Assembly: GCF_050231725.1 (NCBI RefSeq)
Contig: NZ_CP077172.1
Location: forward strand, 1,116,001-1,180,000
Length of the DNA: 64,000 nucleotides
DNA from: Fusobacterium nucleatum_L
GTDB lineage: Bacteria > Fusobacteriota > Fusobacteriia > Fusobacteriales > Fusobacteriaceae
Direction: 5' to 3'
The translations under genes and the position numbers were made by a program. Under the pieces are notes generated by a model that saw nothing but the letters and a program-made list of their open reading frames with translations, was not told the DNA's origin and made no database searches. Below are positions 35,215 to 43,628 of the stretch, in pieces. Numbering within the stretch: position 1 is the first letter of the stretch; every line of letters starts with the position of its first letter.

Positions 35215-35592
35215 ATGAAAAGAGTTATTAACACAACAAATGCACCAGCTGCATTAGGACCTTATTCACAAGCTATTGAAGCAAATGGAGTTTTATATGT
35301 TTCAGGACAAATTCCTTTTGTTCCAGCAACAATGACACTAATTTCTGAAGATGTTGAAGAACAAACAAAACAATCTTTAGAAAACATAGGAGCTATCTTA
35401 AAAGAAGCTGGATATGATTTTAAAGATGTAGTAAGTGCAACAGTTTATATAAAAGATATGAATGATTTTACAAAAGTAAATGGAGTTTATGATAAATATT
35501 TAGGAGAAGTTAAGCCTGCAAGAGCTTGTGTAGAAGTTGCAAGATTACCTAAAGATGTAAAAGTTGAAATTGGAGTTATAGCTGTTAAATAA
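35215..35592 (+). CDS. ridA: RidA family enamine/imine deaminase
   Basis: 125 residues, the family length. GPYSQAI and the C-terminal KPARACVEVARLPKDVKVEIG segment are diagnostic, with the conserved Arg contacting the carboxylate. It hydrolyses reactive 2-aminoacrylate and related imines made by PLP enzymes, fitting an organism rich in amino-acid lyases. ATG 35215 is used because GGGAG lies nine bases upstream; ATG 35206 overlaps it. Monocistronic. Confidence 0.93.
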   Translation: MKRVINTTNAPAALGPYSQAIEANGVLYVSGQIPFVPATMTLISEDVEEQTKQSLENIGAILKEAGYDFKDVVSATVYIKDMNDFTKVNGVYDKYLGEVKPARACVEVARLPKDVKVEIGVIAVK

Positions 35593-35615
35593 AGTATATA
35601 GAAATATAAAATAAC

Positions 35616-35658
35616 GAAAGAGTGAGTAAGAGAAAAACAATCTGAAAACTCTTTTTTC
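35616..35658 (+). terminator. Probable terminator after ridA
   Basis: GAAAGAGT pairs with ACTCTTTT across a 24-base loop, ending in six Ts. Confidence 0.5.
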
Positions 35659-35659
35659 A

Positions 35660-35689
35660 TTGGCAATTATGTATAAAATAAGATATAAT
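35660..35689 (+). promoter_or_regulatory. Promoter for the hsdR stub
   Basis: TTGGCA (35660-35665), 18 bases, TATAAT (35684-35689). This promoter may now also drive the nuclease/ATPase pair. Confidence 0.6.
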
Positions 35690-35727
35690 AGTCATTAAAA
35701 GGGGAATTTTTAAAGTGGAGGGAGTGT

Positions 35728-36588
35728 ATGTATTCAAATTTTAATTTTTTACAAAATGATTGGCAAGGTTTAGCTAAAATTGGAGAGATGGTTGAATATA
35801 TGTTATACAAAGACCTAAATACTGCTATTATGAAGTTAAGACAGTTTGGTGAAGAACTAGTAAAACTTATGTTAAAAGCTGAAAATTTTACTTATGATAA
35901 AAATGTATTACCAGTTGATAGAATCTTAATTTTAAAAAGAGCAGGTTTAATACTAGAAGATATTGATAGAATTTTAACTACACTTCGTAAAAAAGGAAAT
36001 GATGCAATTCATAATTATTATGGAGATGAAAAGAAAGCAGAAACTTTTTTATCATTAGCAGTAAAGCTTGGGGCTTGGTTTCAAGAAGTATATGGTACAG
36101 ATTATTTATTTCAATCAGAAAGTGTTGAATACAAAAAACCAGAAAATATTGATTATGAAAAAGAATATCAAAGATTAGTTGAAAGAACTGACGAGATAGA
36201 AAAAGAATTAGAAAATATTAATACTGTTCCTCATTTAACAAGTAGAGAAGACAGAAAGAAACTAATTTCTAAGAAGAAAGAAATAGAATTTACAGAAGAA
36301 GAAACAAGATTAATTATAGATAAACAATTGACAGAGGCAGGTTGGGAAGTTGATACAAAAGTTTTAAACTATAAATTAAATAAGACTTTGCCAGAAAAAA
36401 AGAGAAATATTGCTATTGCTGAATGGCCTTGTATAAAAGAAAATGGAAGAAAGGGTTTTGCAGATTATGCGCTATTTTTAGGAGAGAAAGCAAAAAAAAC
36501 TTTTAATATTATAAAATTAGAACAATTACTTAATTTAGATGGAATATGTGGAGGCGATAATTATGTCTTATGTTGTGAAATCATCTGA
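35728..36588 (+). pseudogene. Truncated type I restriction subunit R (HsdR N-terminal stub)
   Basis: 286 residues. Residues 1-125 form the DUF4145-type helical domain found at the start of some HsdR proteins; a coil follows, then from about 188 the HsdR nuclease domain opens normally (FTEEETRLIIDKQL ... NIAIAEWPC ... KGFADYALF). Homology stops near residue 255, just before the expected catalytic E-x-K strand; the remaining 30 residues are unlike HsdR and the ORF ends 26 bases inside the next gene. The helicase part is entirely missing. The stub still has a promoter and ribosome site, so it may be translated and could couple to the next gene. Calling it a pseudogene is inference. Confidence 0.75.
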
Positions 36589-37594
36589 GAAATTGCGTCC
36601 TACTGCATCTGATAGTGAGACTAAAGCACTATTATATTTGATGAATTTTAGAGATGATAGTGATGAAATTTATTATTTTGTTGTTGACTTTTTTAATGAT
36701 TTGACTGGTATGTCACGATTGGCTGATAAAATGTGGGATGTACAGTCAAAAGGAGCTAAATGTTCATCTCCAAAAGCTGTTGGGAAAGAACTAGTTACTC
36801 TTTATAAGAATTATATAAGTGATTTTAAGTTTGATTATTATATCTTATTTCTAGGTGGTATAAGTAATTCTACAAGAAAAAATTCAACTCTTACTCATTT
36901 TGATATAGGGAATATAGAAAAAAAAGCTTTAAAGAGCATTAAAGAAGGACTAATAGAAGAATGTAAAAACAAAACATATATTGATAACAATGATATTAAT
37001 GATGAGAATATTTCAAAATTTTTAAGAAAAGTATTTTTTGTAATTGATGATAAAAATAAGAGTGAGTATGTTAAAAAAATTATAAAATTAAATCCTGCAA
37101 TCATACCAAAGGAAGAAACTTTAGTAGCAATTTTTAATGAAATTCGAGATGCACAATCAAGTAAAAAAAATATAGGAGTTGTAGAAGGGGAAATAATCAA
37201 AACACCAGATGAAGCTATTATGTTTGGAAGACATTTATCTATTACAGAAATAAAATTACTTGTATTAAATAGAATTTTAACAGAAAGAGTTGTAGGAGCA
37301 GAATTACCACCTTCATTTTCTGAAATATATAATAAATACCCTGAAGAGAAACGAAGAAGTTTGCTTGAAGATTGTCAATTGGACTTTTCAAAAGCACTTT
37401 TTGATACAACATCTCAAGATGACTATTGGAAACTTTTTGAAGAAGTGTATAGAATAGCTATAAATAATCCCAAATATAATGTTGATGAAATTTTTAATAA
37501 TTTAGATAATGAGTTAAAAAAGAAGTGTCGGCATTTCAATGTGCTATCTCTTAAGTACTTCATTGCTAAGATAAAGGATGGTATTAAAATATGA
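36563..37594 (+). CDS. Putative nuclease of a two-gene defence module (Cap4/DUF4297-like motif)
   Basis: 343 residues, no signal or membrane segment. I do not recognise the full family. The N-terminal 100 residues have a restriction-like pattern: YYFVVDFFNDLTG, then WDVQSKG (58-64) in a beta-strand context, like the D...(E/Q)xK core of Cap4/DUF4297 nucleases, followed by GKELVTLYKNY. The rest is helical and may be the partner-binding part. The start is set by GGAGG eight bases upstream. Its stop overlaps the start of the ATPase gene (ATGA), so the two are coupled. A nuclease plus SMC-like ATPase pair resembles Lamassu-type systems; catalytic assignment is inference. Confidence 0.55.
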   Translation: MSYVVKSSEKLRPTASDSETKALLYLMNFRDDSDEIYYFVVDFFNDLTGMSRLADKMWDVQSKGAKCSSPKAVGKELVTLYKNYISDFKFDYYILFLGGISNSTRKNSTLTHFDIGNIEKKALKSIKEGLIEECKNKTYIDNNDINDENISKFLRKVFFVIDDKNKSEYVKKIIKLNPAIIPKEETLVAIFNEIRDAQSSKKNIGVVEGEIIKTPDEAIMFGRHLSITEIKLLVLNRILTERVVGAELPPSFSEIYNKYPEEKRRSLLEDCQLDFSKALFDTTSQDDYWKLFEEVYRIAINNPKYNVDEIFNNLDNELKKKCRHFNVLSLKYFIAKIKDGIKI

Positions 37595-39207
37595 TTATAA
37601 AATCTATATATATAGGGAATTCAACTGAAGCATTTATTGAAGATAACTTTGAAAAAAATTTTAATATAATTTATAGTGACGATAATAATAAAGGAAAAAC
37701 AATTGTTATTCAATCAATAATGTATTGTTTGGGAAATTCTCCAGTATTTCCTGCTTCATTTCCGTTTAGAAATTATTATCATATTTTAACTATAGAATCT
37801 AATGGTAAAGAATTTGATATATGTAGGAGGGCAAATAATTTTGTTGTAAAATATGAAAGTGAAATATTTGTATTTGACAATATATCTGAGTTCAAAAGGT
37901 ATTGGGATAAAAATATAAATAAATTACCAATAATAATAAAAGATGGAAGGAAAAAATTGACTGATTTAGAATTACTGTTACAATTATTTTTTGTTGGTCA
38001 AGATAAGAAAATGACTCATGACATAATTAGTAATGGGTGGTTAAAAAAAGCTGACTTTTATAATATGATTTATTCAATGTGTGATATCGAAAACACATTT
38101 GATAATGATGATATGGAGAGTTTGAAAGTTAGAAATAACCAGTTAAAAGAAGAAAAAAAATCATTATTAAAAAAGAATAAGATACTTAAAAGTAATAGAG
38201 CTGCAGTAGAAATTCTTAGTTCTACTAATTCACGCGTTGTTTTGGAAGAAAAATTAAAAGAAACAGAGAAAATAAGAGATATAATCAGTTCTCTTACAAG
38301 TGATAGGAATAATGCAATAAAAAGAAAAACAAAAAATGAACTTGTACTAAAGGAATTGAGATCTCTTAATAGAACAATGAAAACAGGAAAAATATTGTGT
38401 ATGGATTGTGGTTCTACCAATATTTCTTATGAAAGTTCAGATTCTGAATTTAATTTTGATATCTCAACAACAGGTATGAGAGCTAATATTTTAAAATCTA
38501 TAGAAGAAAAAATAAGTATTTATGATGAAGAAATTGAAAGAATTTCAGAAGAAATAGAACATCAACAAAAAAAGTTGAATACTTTATTGGAAACAGAAGA
38601 TATATCTATTGAAGAATTATTACTTGCAAAACTTGATTTAGATGGAACACAGAATGATGATGATAAAATTGAAGAAATATCAAAAGAAATTGATAATTTA
38701 AATAATAGAATTAAACAACTTGAAGACCAAAACAAGACAATAGTGAAAGAGTCAAAAGAAAATTTAGAAAATATTGTTTTAGAAATGAATCAGTTTAATA
38801 AATATATTGATCCTAGTATTTCAGATATTTATGAAGATATATTTACATCAAAATATAAAACTCATTCTGGTAGTGAAGGGACTCAGTTTTACTTATCCAA
38901 AATGTATGCTTTTGCTAAAGTTTTAAAACATGATTACCCAATAATAGTAGATTCTTTTAGAGCAGAAGATCTATCAACAGATAGAGAAAAACGAGTAATA
39001 AGTAAGTTTAGTGAAGTGCCTAATCAACTTATATTTACTACTACTTTAAAAGAAGAAGAACATTTGAAATATGAAACTTTACAAAATATACATAGTATTG
39101 ATTATAGTGGGCATAAGAACTATCATATTCTACAAAAGAAATATGTTGATAAATTTATAGAAAAATTGAATAACATGATGATAAGCTTGCAGGGAAATGA
39201 GGAATAA
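37591..39207 (+). CDS. Rad50/SMC-like ATPase with central CxxC
   Basis: 538 residues. The N-terminal Walker A-like loop is DDNNKGKT (30-37), preceded by FNIIY and followed by QSIMYCLGN. Two coiled-coil arms (about 175-260 and 296-405) flank a CMDC motif (270-273) like a Rad50 zinc hook. At the C-terminus an ABC signature-like SGSEG (426-430) is followed by Walker B YPIIVDS (449-455). The order head-coil-CxxC-coil-head is that of Rad50/SMC proteins. It is short, comparable to the SMC-like subunits of Lamassu-type defence. Its start overlaps the nuclease stop. It probably senses DNA ends and controls the nuclease. Confidence 0.7.
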   Translation: MIIKSIYIGNSTEAFIEDNFEKNFNIIYSDDNNKGKTIVIQSIMYCLGNSPVFPASFPFRNYYHILTIESNGKEFDICRRANNFVVKYESEIFVFDNISEFKRYWDKNINKLPIIIKDGRKKLTDLELLLQLFFVGQDKKMTHDIISNGWLKKADFYNMIYSMCDIENTFDNDDMESLKVRNNQLKEEKKSLLKKNKILKSNRAAVEILSSTNSRVVLEEKLKETEKIRDIISSLTSDRNNAIKRKTKNELVLKELRSLNRTMKTGKILCMDCGSTNISYESSDSEFNFDISTTGMRANILKSIEEKISIYDEEIERISEEIEHQQKKLNTLLETEDISIEELLLAKLDLDGTQNDDDKIEEISKEIDNLNNRIKQLEDQNKTIVKESKENLENIVLEMNQFNKYIDPSISDIYEDIFTSKYKTHSGSEGTQFYLSKMYAFAKVLKHDYPIIVDSFRAEDLSTDREKRVISKFSEVPNQLIFTTTLKEEEHLKYETLQNIHSIDYSGHKNYHILQKKYVDKFIEKLNNMMISLQGNEE

Positions 39208-39426
39208 GTAAAAAAATATTAAACAGTAAAAAATCTATTAATATCAAAAATTATGAGGAAAAATGACAAGTATAAGAAGTTCTATTAAAGAAAATTAAAT
39301 GTGCATAATGTTTAGCAATTGAAATCAATTTTTTAGTAACTTTTTTATGGAGAAAAAAATAATTAGTATTAATCTCAATATGTTGAACTTCCTTTTATAA
39401 AAGATGATGAAGAGGTTTAAGTTGTA

Positions 39427-39757
39427 ATTTTTCTCTTTTGAAAGGATATGGAAAAGCTAGAGGGTACAACAATTATGTAACTTATGATAGAGTAGCTAAG
39501 AAATTTTCAAAAGGAGATTTTATTCCTATGAAAAATGTTTCAGAGAATAATCCTGAGATTATAGAAAAAAATTTTGAAAATTTAAAGATTGACAAAAGGG
39601 ATATACTCAATCTATAGAAAATTATATTTTATTTGCAGAGATAACACCTTGTATGGGAAATGAAAAATCTATTTTGCATAAAGCTTTCAAAGGGGAACTA
39701 GGAGCTCAAAACAACAGTGATGAATCTGCAATGGAACTATTGAAAAAGATTTTATAA
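39427..39757 (+). pseudogene. Decayed type I specificity subunit (hsdS remnant)
   Basis: No long ORF, but short translated stretches in different frames match HsdS: GDFIPMKNVSENNPEI then a frame change, LFAEITPCMGNEK (the (F/V)(A/V)KITPC motif of HsdS target domains), and the classic HsdS ending ILHKAFKGELGAQ ... ESAMELLKKIL before a stop. The pieces are joined more closely than in a real HsdS, so an internal deletion plus a frameshift have occurred. The upstream segment 39208-39426 shows nothing I can assign. The remnant lies between the Rad50-like gene and the SIR2 gene. Confidence 0.65.
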
Positions 39758-39775
39758 AAAAAGACGGGGGAGAAA

Positions 39776-40891
39776 ATGTCTGAAGAAAAAAATGATATAT
39801 ATTTTTATCAAGGGAAAAACAATAAAGTTAATTGTGACTATCAACTAAGTGATATCTTAGTAGAAATCGAAACTTTCTTATGCAAAAATATTGAAAAAAC
39901 AGAAAATTTATGTTTTTTAATAGGTTCAGGTTGTTCTTCAAAAGCTATTCCATTAATGGGAGCAACTTTTGATAATATAAAAAAATTTATAATGCTAATT
40001 TATGGTGAAGAAGTATTAGGAGATTTTAAAGATTCTAAAGATTTAGAAAAATATTTAAATTGGTTAAATAAAGCTATTGATTTTTTAAAGGATGAAGAAA
40101 ATGCTAGGTATAAAAATGTAAGAGAACTTACACAAGAGCAACTTATAAAAAGTATAGATATAGATTATAATAATGAAGAAGCATTGAGAATACTAGAAAT
40201 ATATAAAAAATTTTATAATATTATATTTAAAATAAGAAATAAAAGTAAAAACCCAATTAATATATTTACTACAAATTATGATTTATTTAATGAAAAAGCA
40301 TTAGAAAGTTTAAAAATTAATTACTGTAATGGATTTAACGGATTTATAGAAAGAGTTTTCGAGCCTTCTATTTTTAAACAAAGAATAGTAGATGAAGAAA
40401 ATAGATATAAAGAAAAATGGAATCCTCTAAAAAGATATGTAAGACTTTATAAAATACACGGCTCAATAGATTGGATAGAAAAAGATGATAAAATTCAACA
40501 AGTACAAGAATATAGTGGAAAGGAAAATATTTTAATATATCCAACACAGGCTAAACATTTTGAAACTCAATATAGTCCTTACTCTGAGTTATTTAGAGAA
40601 ATGAGTATAAAACTACAAAGTTCTAATACAACTTTAATAATACTGGGGTATGGATTTGGGGATGAACATATAAATAATTTAATAGCACAATCTTTAATAA
40701 ATGAAGATTTTAATTTAATAATTTTAAATTCATATAAAGAAAATGGTAGTCTTACTAAAGCAGGAGAATTCTTTAATAAATGCAACAATAGTATGAATAT
40801 TCATTTTATAGGTGGTAAAAATGAAAAAGGAAAATCTTTACATTATTTTGATATTTTTTTATCTATTTTAAGTGGAGGGGTTGTAGATTAA
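39776..40891 (+). CDS. SIR2-family NADase of a SIR2-HerA defence system
   Basis: 371 residues. SIR2 motifs are present: FLIGSGCSS (about 47-55, NAD-binding GxGxS), FTTNYD (about 164-169, with the catalytic-region Asn and Asp) and KIHGSIDW (His of the HG motif), then IILGYGFGDEHIN. Prokaryotic SIR2 defence effectors deplete NAD+ upon phage infection. The stop overlaps the ATG of the HerA gene (TAATG), the arrangement of known SIR2-HerA pairs, which form a large complex. GGGGGAG precedes the start. It begins just after the hsdS remnant, in the same orientation. Confidence 0.85.
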   Translation: MSEEKNDIYFYQGKNNKVNCDYQLSDILVEIETFLCKNIEKTENLCFLIGSGCSSKAIPLMGATFDNIKKFIMLIYGEEVLGDFKDSKDLEKYLNWLNKAIDFLKDEENARYKNVRELTQEQLIKSIDIDYNNEEALRILEIYKKFYNIIFKIRNKSKNPINIFTTNYDLFNEKALESLKINYCNGFNGFIERVFEPSIFKQRIVDEENRYKEKWNPLKRYVRLYKIHGSIDWIEKDDKIQQVQEYSGKENILIYPTQAKHFETQYSPYSELFREMSIKLQSSNTTLIILGYGFGDEHINNLIAQSLINEDFNLIILNSYKENGSLTKAGEFFNKCNNSMNIHFIGGKNEKGKSLHYFDIFLSILSGGVVD

Positions 40892-42690
40892 TGTTATCAC
40901 CAACAGGAGTAGTAAGAAAAGTATTTTTTAATAAGATAGTTATAGAAATAGACGATATGAAAAAATTAAATCAAAATTATAAAGGAGATATATATTCTTG
41001 TGAGGGCTTAGATACTTTTATTATGTTAGAAAAATCATATGAAGAAAAATTGATTTACCAGATATCAGCATTGTATGATGAAGAAAAACCATTAGAAAAA
41101 GAAGATAATTCTAAATTTCAAGTTAAGGCATATTTTGAAGCAGTACCTATTGGAAATATAATAAAAGAAAAATTTGAATATGGTATAGAAAGATATCCTC
41201 TGTTAGGAGATGAAGTTTATTTAGCTTCTAAGGAAGAATTAAATAAAATATTAGGAAATGATTTAGAAATAAATGAAAATAATTTTATAATAGGAGAATT
41301 ATCTAATAAAAAAGGATATTATCCTAAAATTAATATTGATAATTTTTTTACAACCCATATAAGTATATTGGGTAATACAGGGTCTGGAAAATCGACAACA
41401 ATAAAAACAATTATAAAAAAATTATCAGAGAAAATAGATAAAAATTTTAAAAAAGAAAATGTTAATTTTTATATATTTGATATTCATAATGAATATACCA
41501 ATATAAGTTCTGAATTATCTAATGAAACTTCTCTTGAAGAAATAAGTATACCACTGGAATTACTAAAAAAAGAGGACTGGTTAAATTTAGTACTTCCTTC
41601 CACTGCTGTTCAACTTCCTATTTTAATAAATACTCTAAAATTAGGAAATCTTTTAGAAAAAAAGTCAAGTGATAATATATCTAACTGGATAAAAGTTTAT
41701 TGTGCCAAAAAATTATATGAAAGCCAACAAACAGATGCAGTTGCAAAGAGAAATAAAATAATAAGTTTTTTAAGTGAGATTGATGATGAAAATATTAAAG
41801 AAAGTTTAAGTAGTTATGATTCTAAATATAGTAATTTTTCTACTCAAATAGTAGAGAAAAATTTTTTGAGTAGCTTAGACAATTATATCTTAAAGTATAT
41901 AGGGGAAAATACAGCTGAAGAATTTTTATATGTTAATTTAAGAGACGCTGAAGTTTCTATAAAAGATATAATGACTTTAAAAATAGCTTTGGATACTATA
42001 TTGTCAATAGAAGAAGCAAAAGGTGGAAATCAAATTAGAAATTATTGCTCACCATTAATCACTAGAGTTGATAATTTAATTAATCAGTATTCAAAAACTC
42101 TATTTTCAAATGATAAAAACAAGTTAAATAAATTTAATTTATTATTAGCACACAAAAATAAAGCATTTGAAATAATAAATTGTAGTGGTTATGATAATCA
42201 TGATTTACTTTTTATTACAAGTTTTATTTTAAATAATATTTATGAAAGAGAAAAAAATAATAGAAAGAGTGGTATAAAAAATTTAATCCATTTTATTTTT
42301 GATGAAGCACATACTTATATATCAGAAAATACAGATGTCACTAACTTTAATCCTATTGCTGTATTTGAAAAAATAGCAAAAGAAGGAAGAAAATTTGGAT
42401 TATTTATGATTTTATCTAGTCAAAGACCTTCTGAACTATCAAAAACAGTTTTATCTCAATGTAATAATTTTATTTTACATAGAATAAGAAATAATATTGA
42501 TTTAGAACAAATGAGAAAAAGTATACCTTATATTTTAGATGCACAATTATTAAGATTATCATATTTAAAAACTGGACATGCTCTGGTAGTAGGAGAAGGT
42601 TTTAATATACAATTAGAGTTAAAAATACATAATGATATTGAAGATAAAAGTTCAGAAACATTTAAACCAAGTGAAGTTTGGAAAATTTAA
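40891..42690 (+). CDS. HerA-type ATPase of a SIR2-HerA defence system
   Basis: 599 residues. An N-terminal HAS-barrel-like region (1-120) precedes the FtsK-HerA ATPase core: Walker A GNTGSGKST (161-169), Walker B IFDEAHTY (about 469-476) and sensor segment LSSQRPSEL, with the C-terminal arginine region HRIRNNIDLEQM. HerA hexamers act as DNA translocases; with SIR2 they assemble a defence complex. One-base overlap with the SIR2 gene shows coupling, and the DUF3800 gene follows after 16 bases. Confidence 0.88.
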   Translation: MLSPTGVVRKVFFNKIVIEIDDMKKLNQNYKGDIYSCEGLDTFIMLEKSYEEKLIYQISALYDEEKPLEKEDNSKFQVKAYFEAVPIGNIIKEKFEYGIERYPLLGDEVYLASKEELNKILGNDLEINENNFIIGELSNKKGYYPKINIDNFFTTHISILGNTGSGKSTTIKTIIKKLSEKIDKNFKKENVNFYIFDIHNEYTNISSELSNETSLEEISIPLELLKKEDWLNLVLPSTAVQLPILINTLKLGNLLEKKSSDNISNWIKVYCAKKLYESQQTDAVAKRNKIISFLSEIDDENIKESLSSYDSKYSNFSTQIVEKNFLSSLDNYILKYIGENTAEEFLYVNLRDAEVSIKDIMTLKIALDTILSIEEAKGGNQIRNYCSPLITRVDNLINQYSKTLFSNDKNKLNKFNLLLAHKNKAFEIINCSGYDNHDLLFITSFILNNIYEREKNNRKSGIKNLIHFIFDEAHTYISENTDVTNFNPIAVFEKIAKEGRKFGLFMILSSQRPSELSKTVLSQCNNFILHRIRNNIDLEQMRKSIPYILDAQLLRLSYLKTGHALVVGEGFNIQLELKIHNDIEDKSSETFKPSEVWKI

Positions 42691-42706
42691 TTGAGGAAGT
42701 GATATT

Positions 42707-43369
42707 TTGGATAATTTGTATTTAATTCTTGATGAGTCAGGAAATTTACATAAAAATAGTAGAGATAGATACTTTATTATAGGAGGATATTTGACTACCA
42801 ACGCCTTAAAAGCTAGACAGTTATTTAAAAAAGAATTATTTACTTATAAAATTAACAATAATTTAGGTAATATAACAGAAGTCAAAGGTTCTACGATAAA
42901 AAATTATGATAAAAGAAACATACTCCTATCTATTTCAAATAAAATGTCAAAAAATAATTTTTATATTCCAGTTTTTATAGTTATTGATAAAAATAACTTA
43001 GAGAAACCTATTGAAAAAGTTAATATATTATATAATTATTTTATAAAACTTTTAGTAACAAGATTAGCAACTCTAAATTTAATAAATGATCAAGCAAATC
43101 TTATAATAAAGTTAGATAACAAAACAATAAAAGTTGGCTCTATTAATACATTAGAAGAATATTTACAAGGGGAGTTTTATTTTAATTCCAAGATAAATTT
43201 AGATAAAGTATATTATGTAGATTCAGCAAAGAATTTTGAGATTCAATTAGCTGATTTTATATGCAATTATTATTGGAGATGTTATGAAAAAGAAAGTATA
43301 AAAGAGACAAATATAAAGTTTATGAAAATAGAGATACTTTATTTTCCACCACATAATTTTGGAATATGA
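42707..43369 (+). CDS. DUF3800 family protein
   Basis: 220 residues. The DUF3800 pattern is clear: N-terminal LILDESGN (Asp of an RNase H-like fold), RYFIIGGYL, a central helical stretch, and the C-terminal YYVDSAKNFEIQLADFICN. The domain is thought to be a nuclease with an RNase H-like fold and often occurs in defence neighbourhoods. TTG 42707 is the start, with GAGGAAGTG about six bases upstream; no ATG fits. The 16-base gap to herA implies a three-gene operon, so it may be an accessory nuclease of the SIR2-HerA system. That role is inference. Confidence 0.75.
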   Translation: MDNLYLILDESGNLHKNSRDRYFIIGGYLTTNALKARQLFKKELFTYKINNNLGNITEVKGSTIKNYDKRNILLSISNKMSKNNFYIPVFIVIDKNNLEKPIEKVNILYNYFIKLLVTRLATLNLINDQANLIIKLDNKTIKVGSINTLEEYLQGEFYFNSKINLDKVYYVDSAKNFEIQLADFICNYYWRCYEKESIKETNIKFMKIEILYFPPHNFGI

Positions 43370-43384
43370 TTAATAAATAAAAAT

Positions 43385-43413
43385 TTGACATATATCTTTT
43401 AGTAGAGTATAAT
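43385..43413 (+). promoter_or_regulatory. Consensus promoter of a candidate small RNA
   Basis: TTGACA (43385-43390), exactly 17 bases, TATAAT (43408-43413). It starts 15 bases after the DUF3800 stop and about 215 bases before the next start codon. Confidence 0.85.
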
Positions 43414-43419
43414 TACTTT

Positions 43420-43556
43420 AACAGGTAGATAAGTCCTTGTAGGTGTAGGAGCAAAGTGCTTAATCATATTGTAAATATGACTTCCCTAAGGTTCTACTTG
43501 AAAAATAATAAAAGCAAAACACTACTAATTGTAAAAGGTAGTGTTTTTATTTTTTC
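43420..43556 (+). ncRNA. Candidate structured small RNA (unrecognised)
   Basis: About 135 nt between a perfect promoter and a strong terminator, with no ORF. A closing helix pairs CAGGTAGA (43422-43429) with TCTACTTG (43493-43500). Inside, CCTT...AGG (43435-43443) pairs with CCTAAGG (43485-43491), and the hairpin TCATATT-GTA-AATATGA (43464-43480) is perfect; a small AGC/GCT hairpin lies at 43450-43460. The terminator AACACTAC/GTAGTGTT ends it. It does not match SRP, 6S, tmRNA, RNase P or any riboswitch consensus I know. It could be a free small RNA or a leader ending in a terminator that controls the aminopeptidase gene. Confidence 0.6.
43518..43555 (+). terminator. Terminator of the candidate small RNA
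   Basis: AACACTAC and GTAGTGTT form a perfect 8-bp stem (extended by A-T pairs), followed by TTTATTTTTT. Confidence 0.85.
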
Positions 43557-43628
43557 TAAAAAAATAGATATGGACTTTTCTTCAAAAAGGAATAAAATAT
43601 TAGATAGTAAGAAAGGAGATGAAGTATT

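Noticed and set aside
36563..37594. This gene as the missing hsdM or the rest of hsdR
   Set aside because: It has no SAM-binding NPP(F/Y) motif and no helicase motifs, and its own ribosome site and start are clear.
43420..43556. SRP RNA, 6S RNA or a known riboswitch at this locus
   Set aside because: The SRP GGAAG..AGCA apical motif, the long 6S central bubble layout and the recognisable riboswitch cores are not present.
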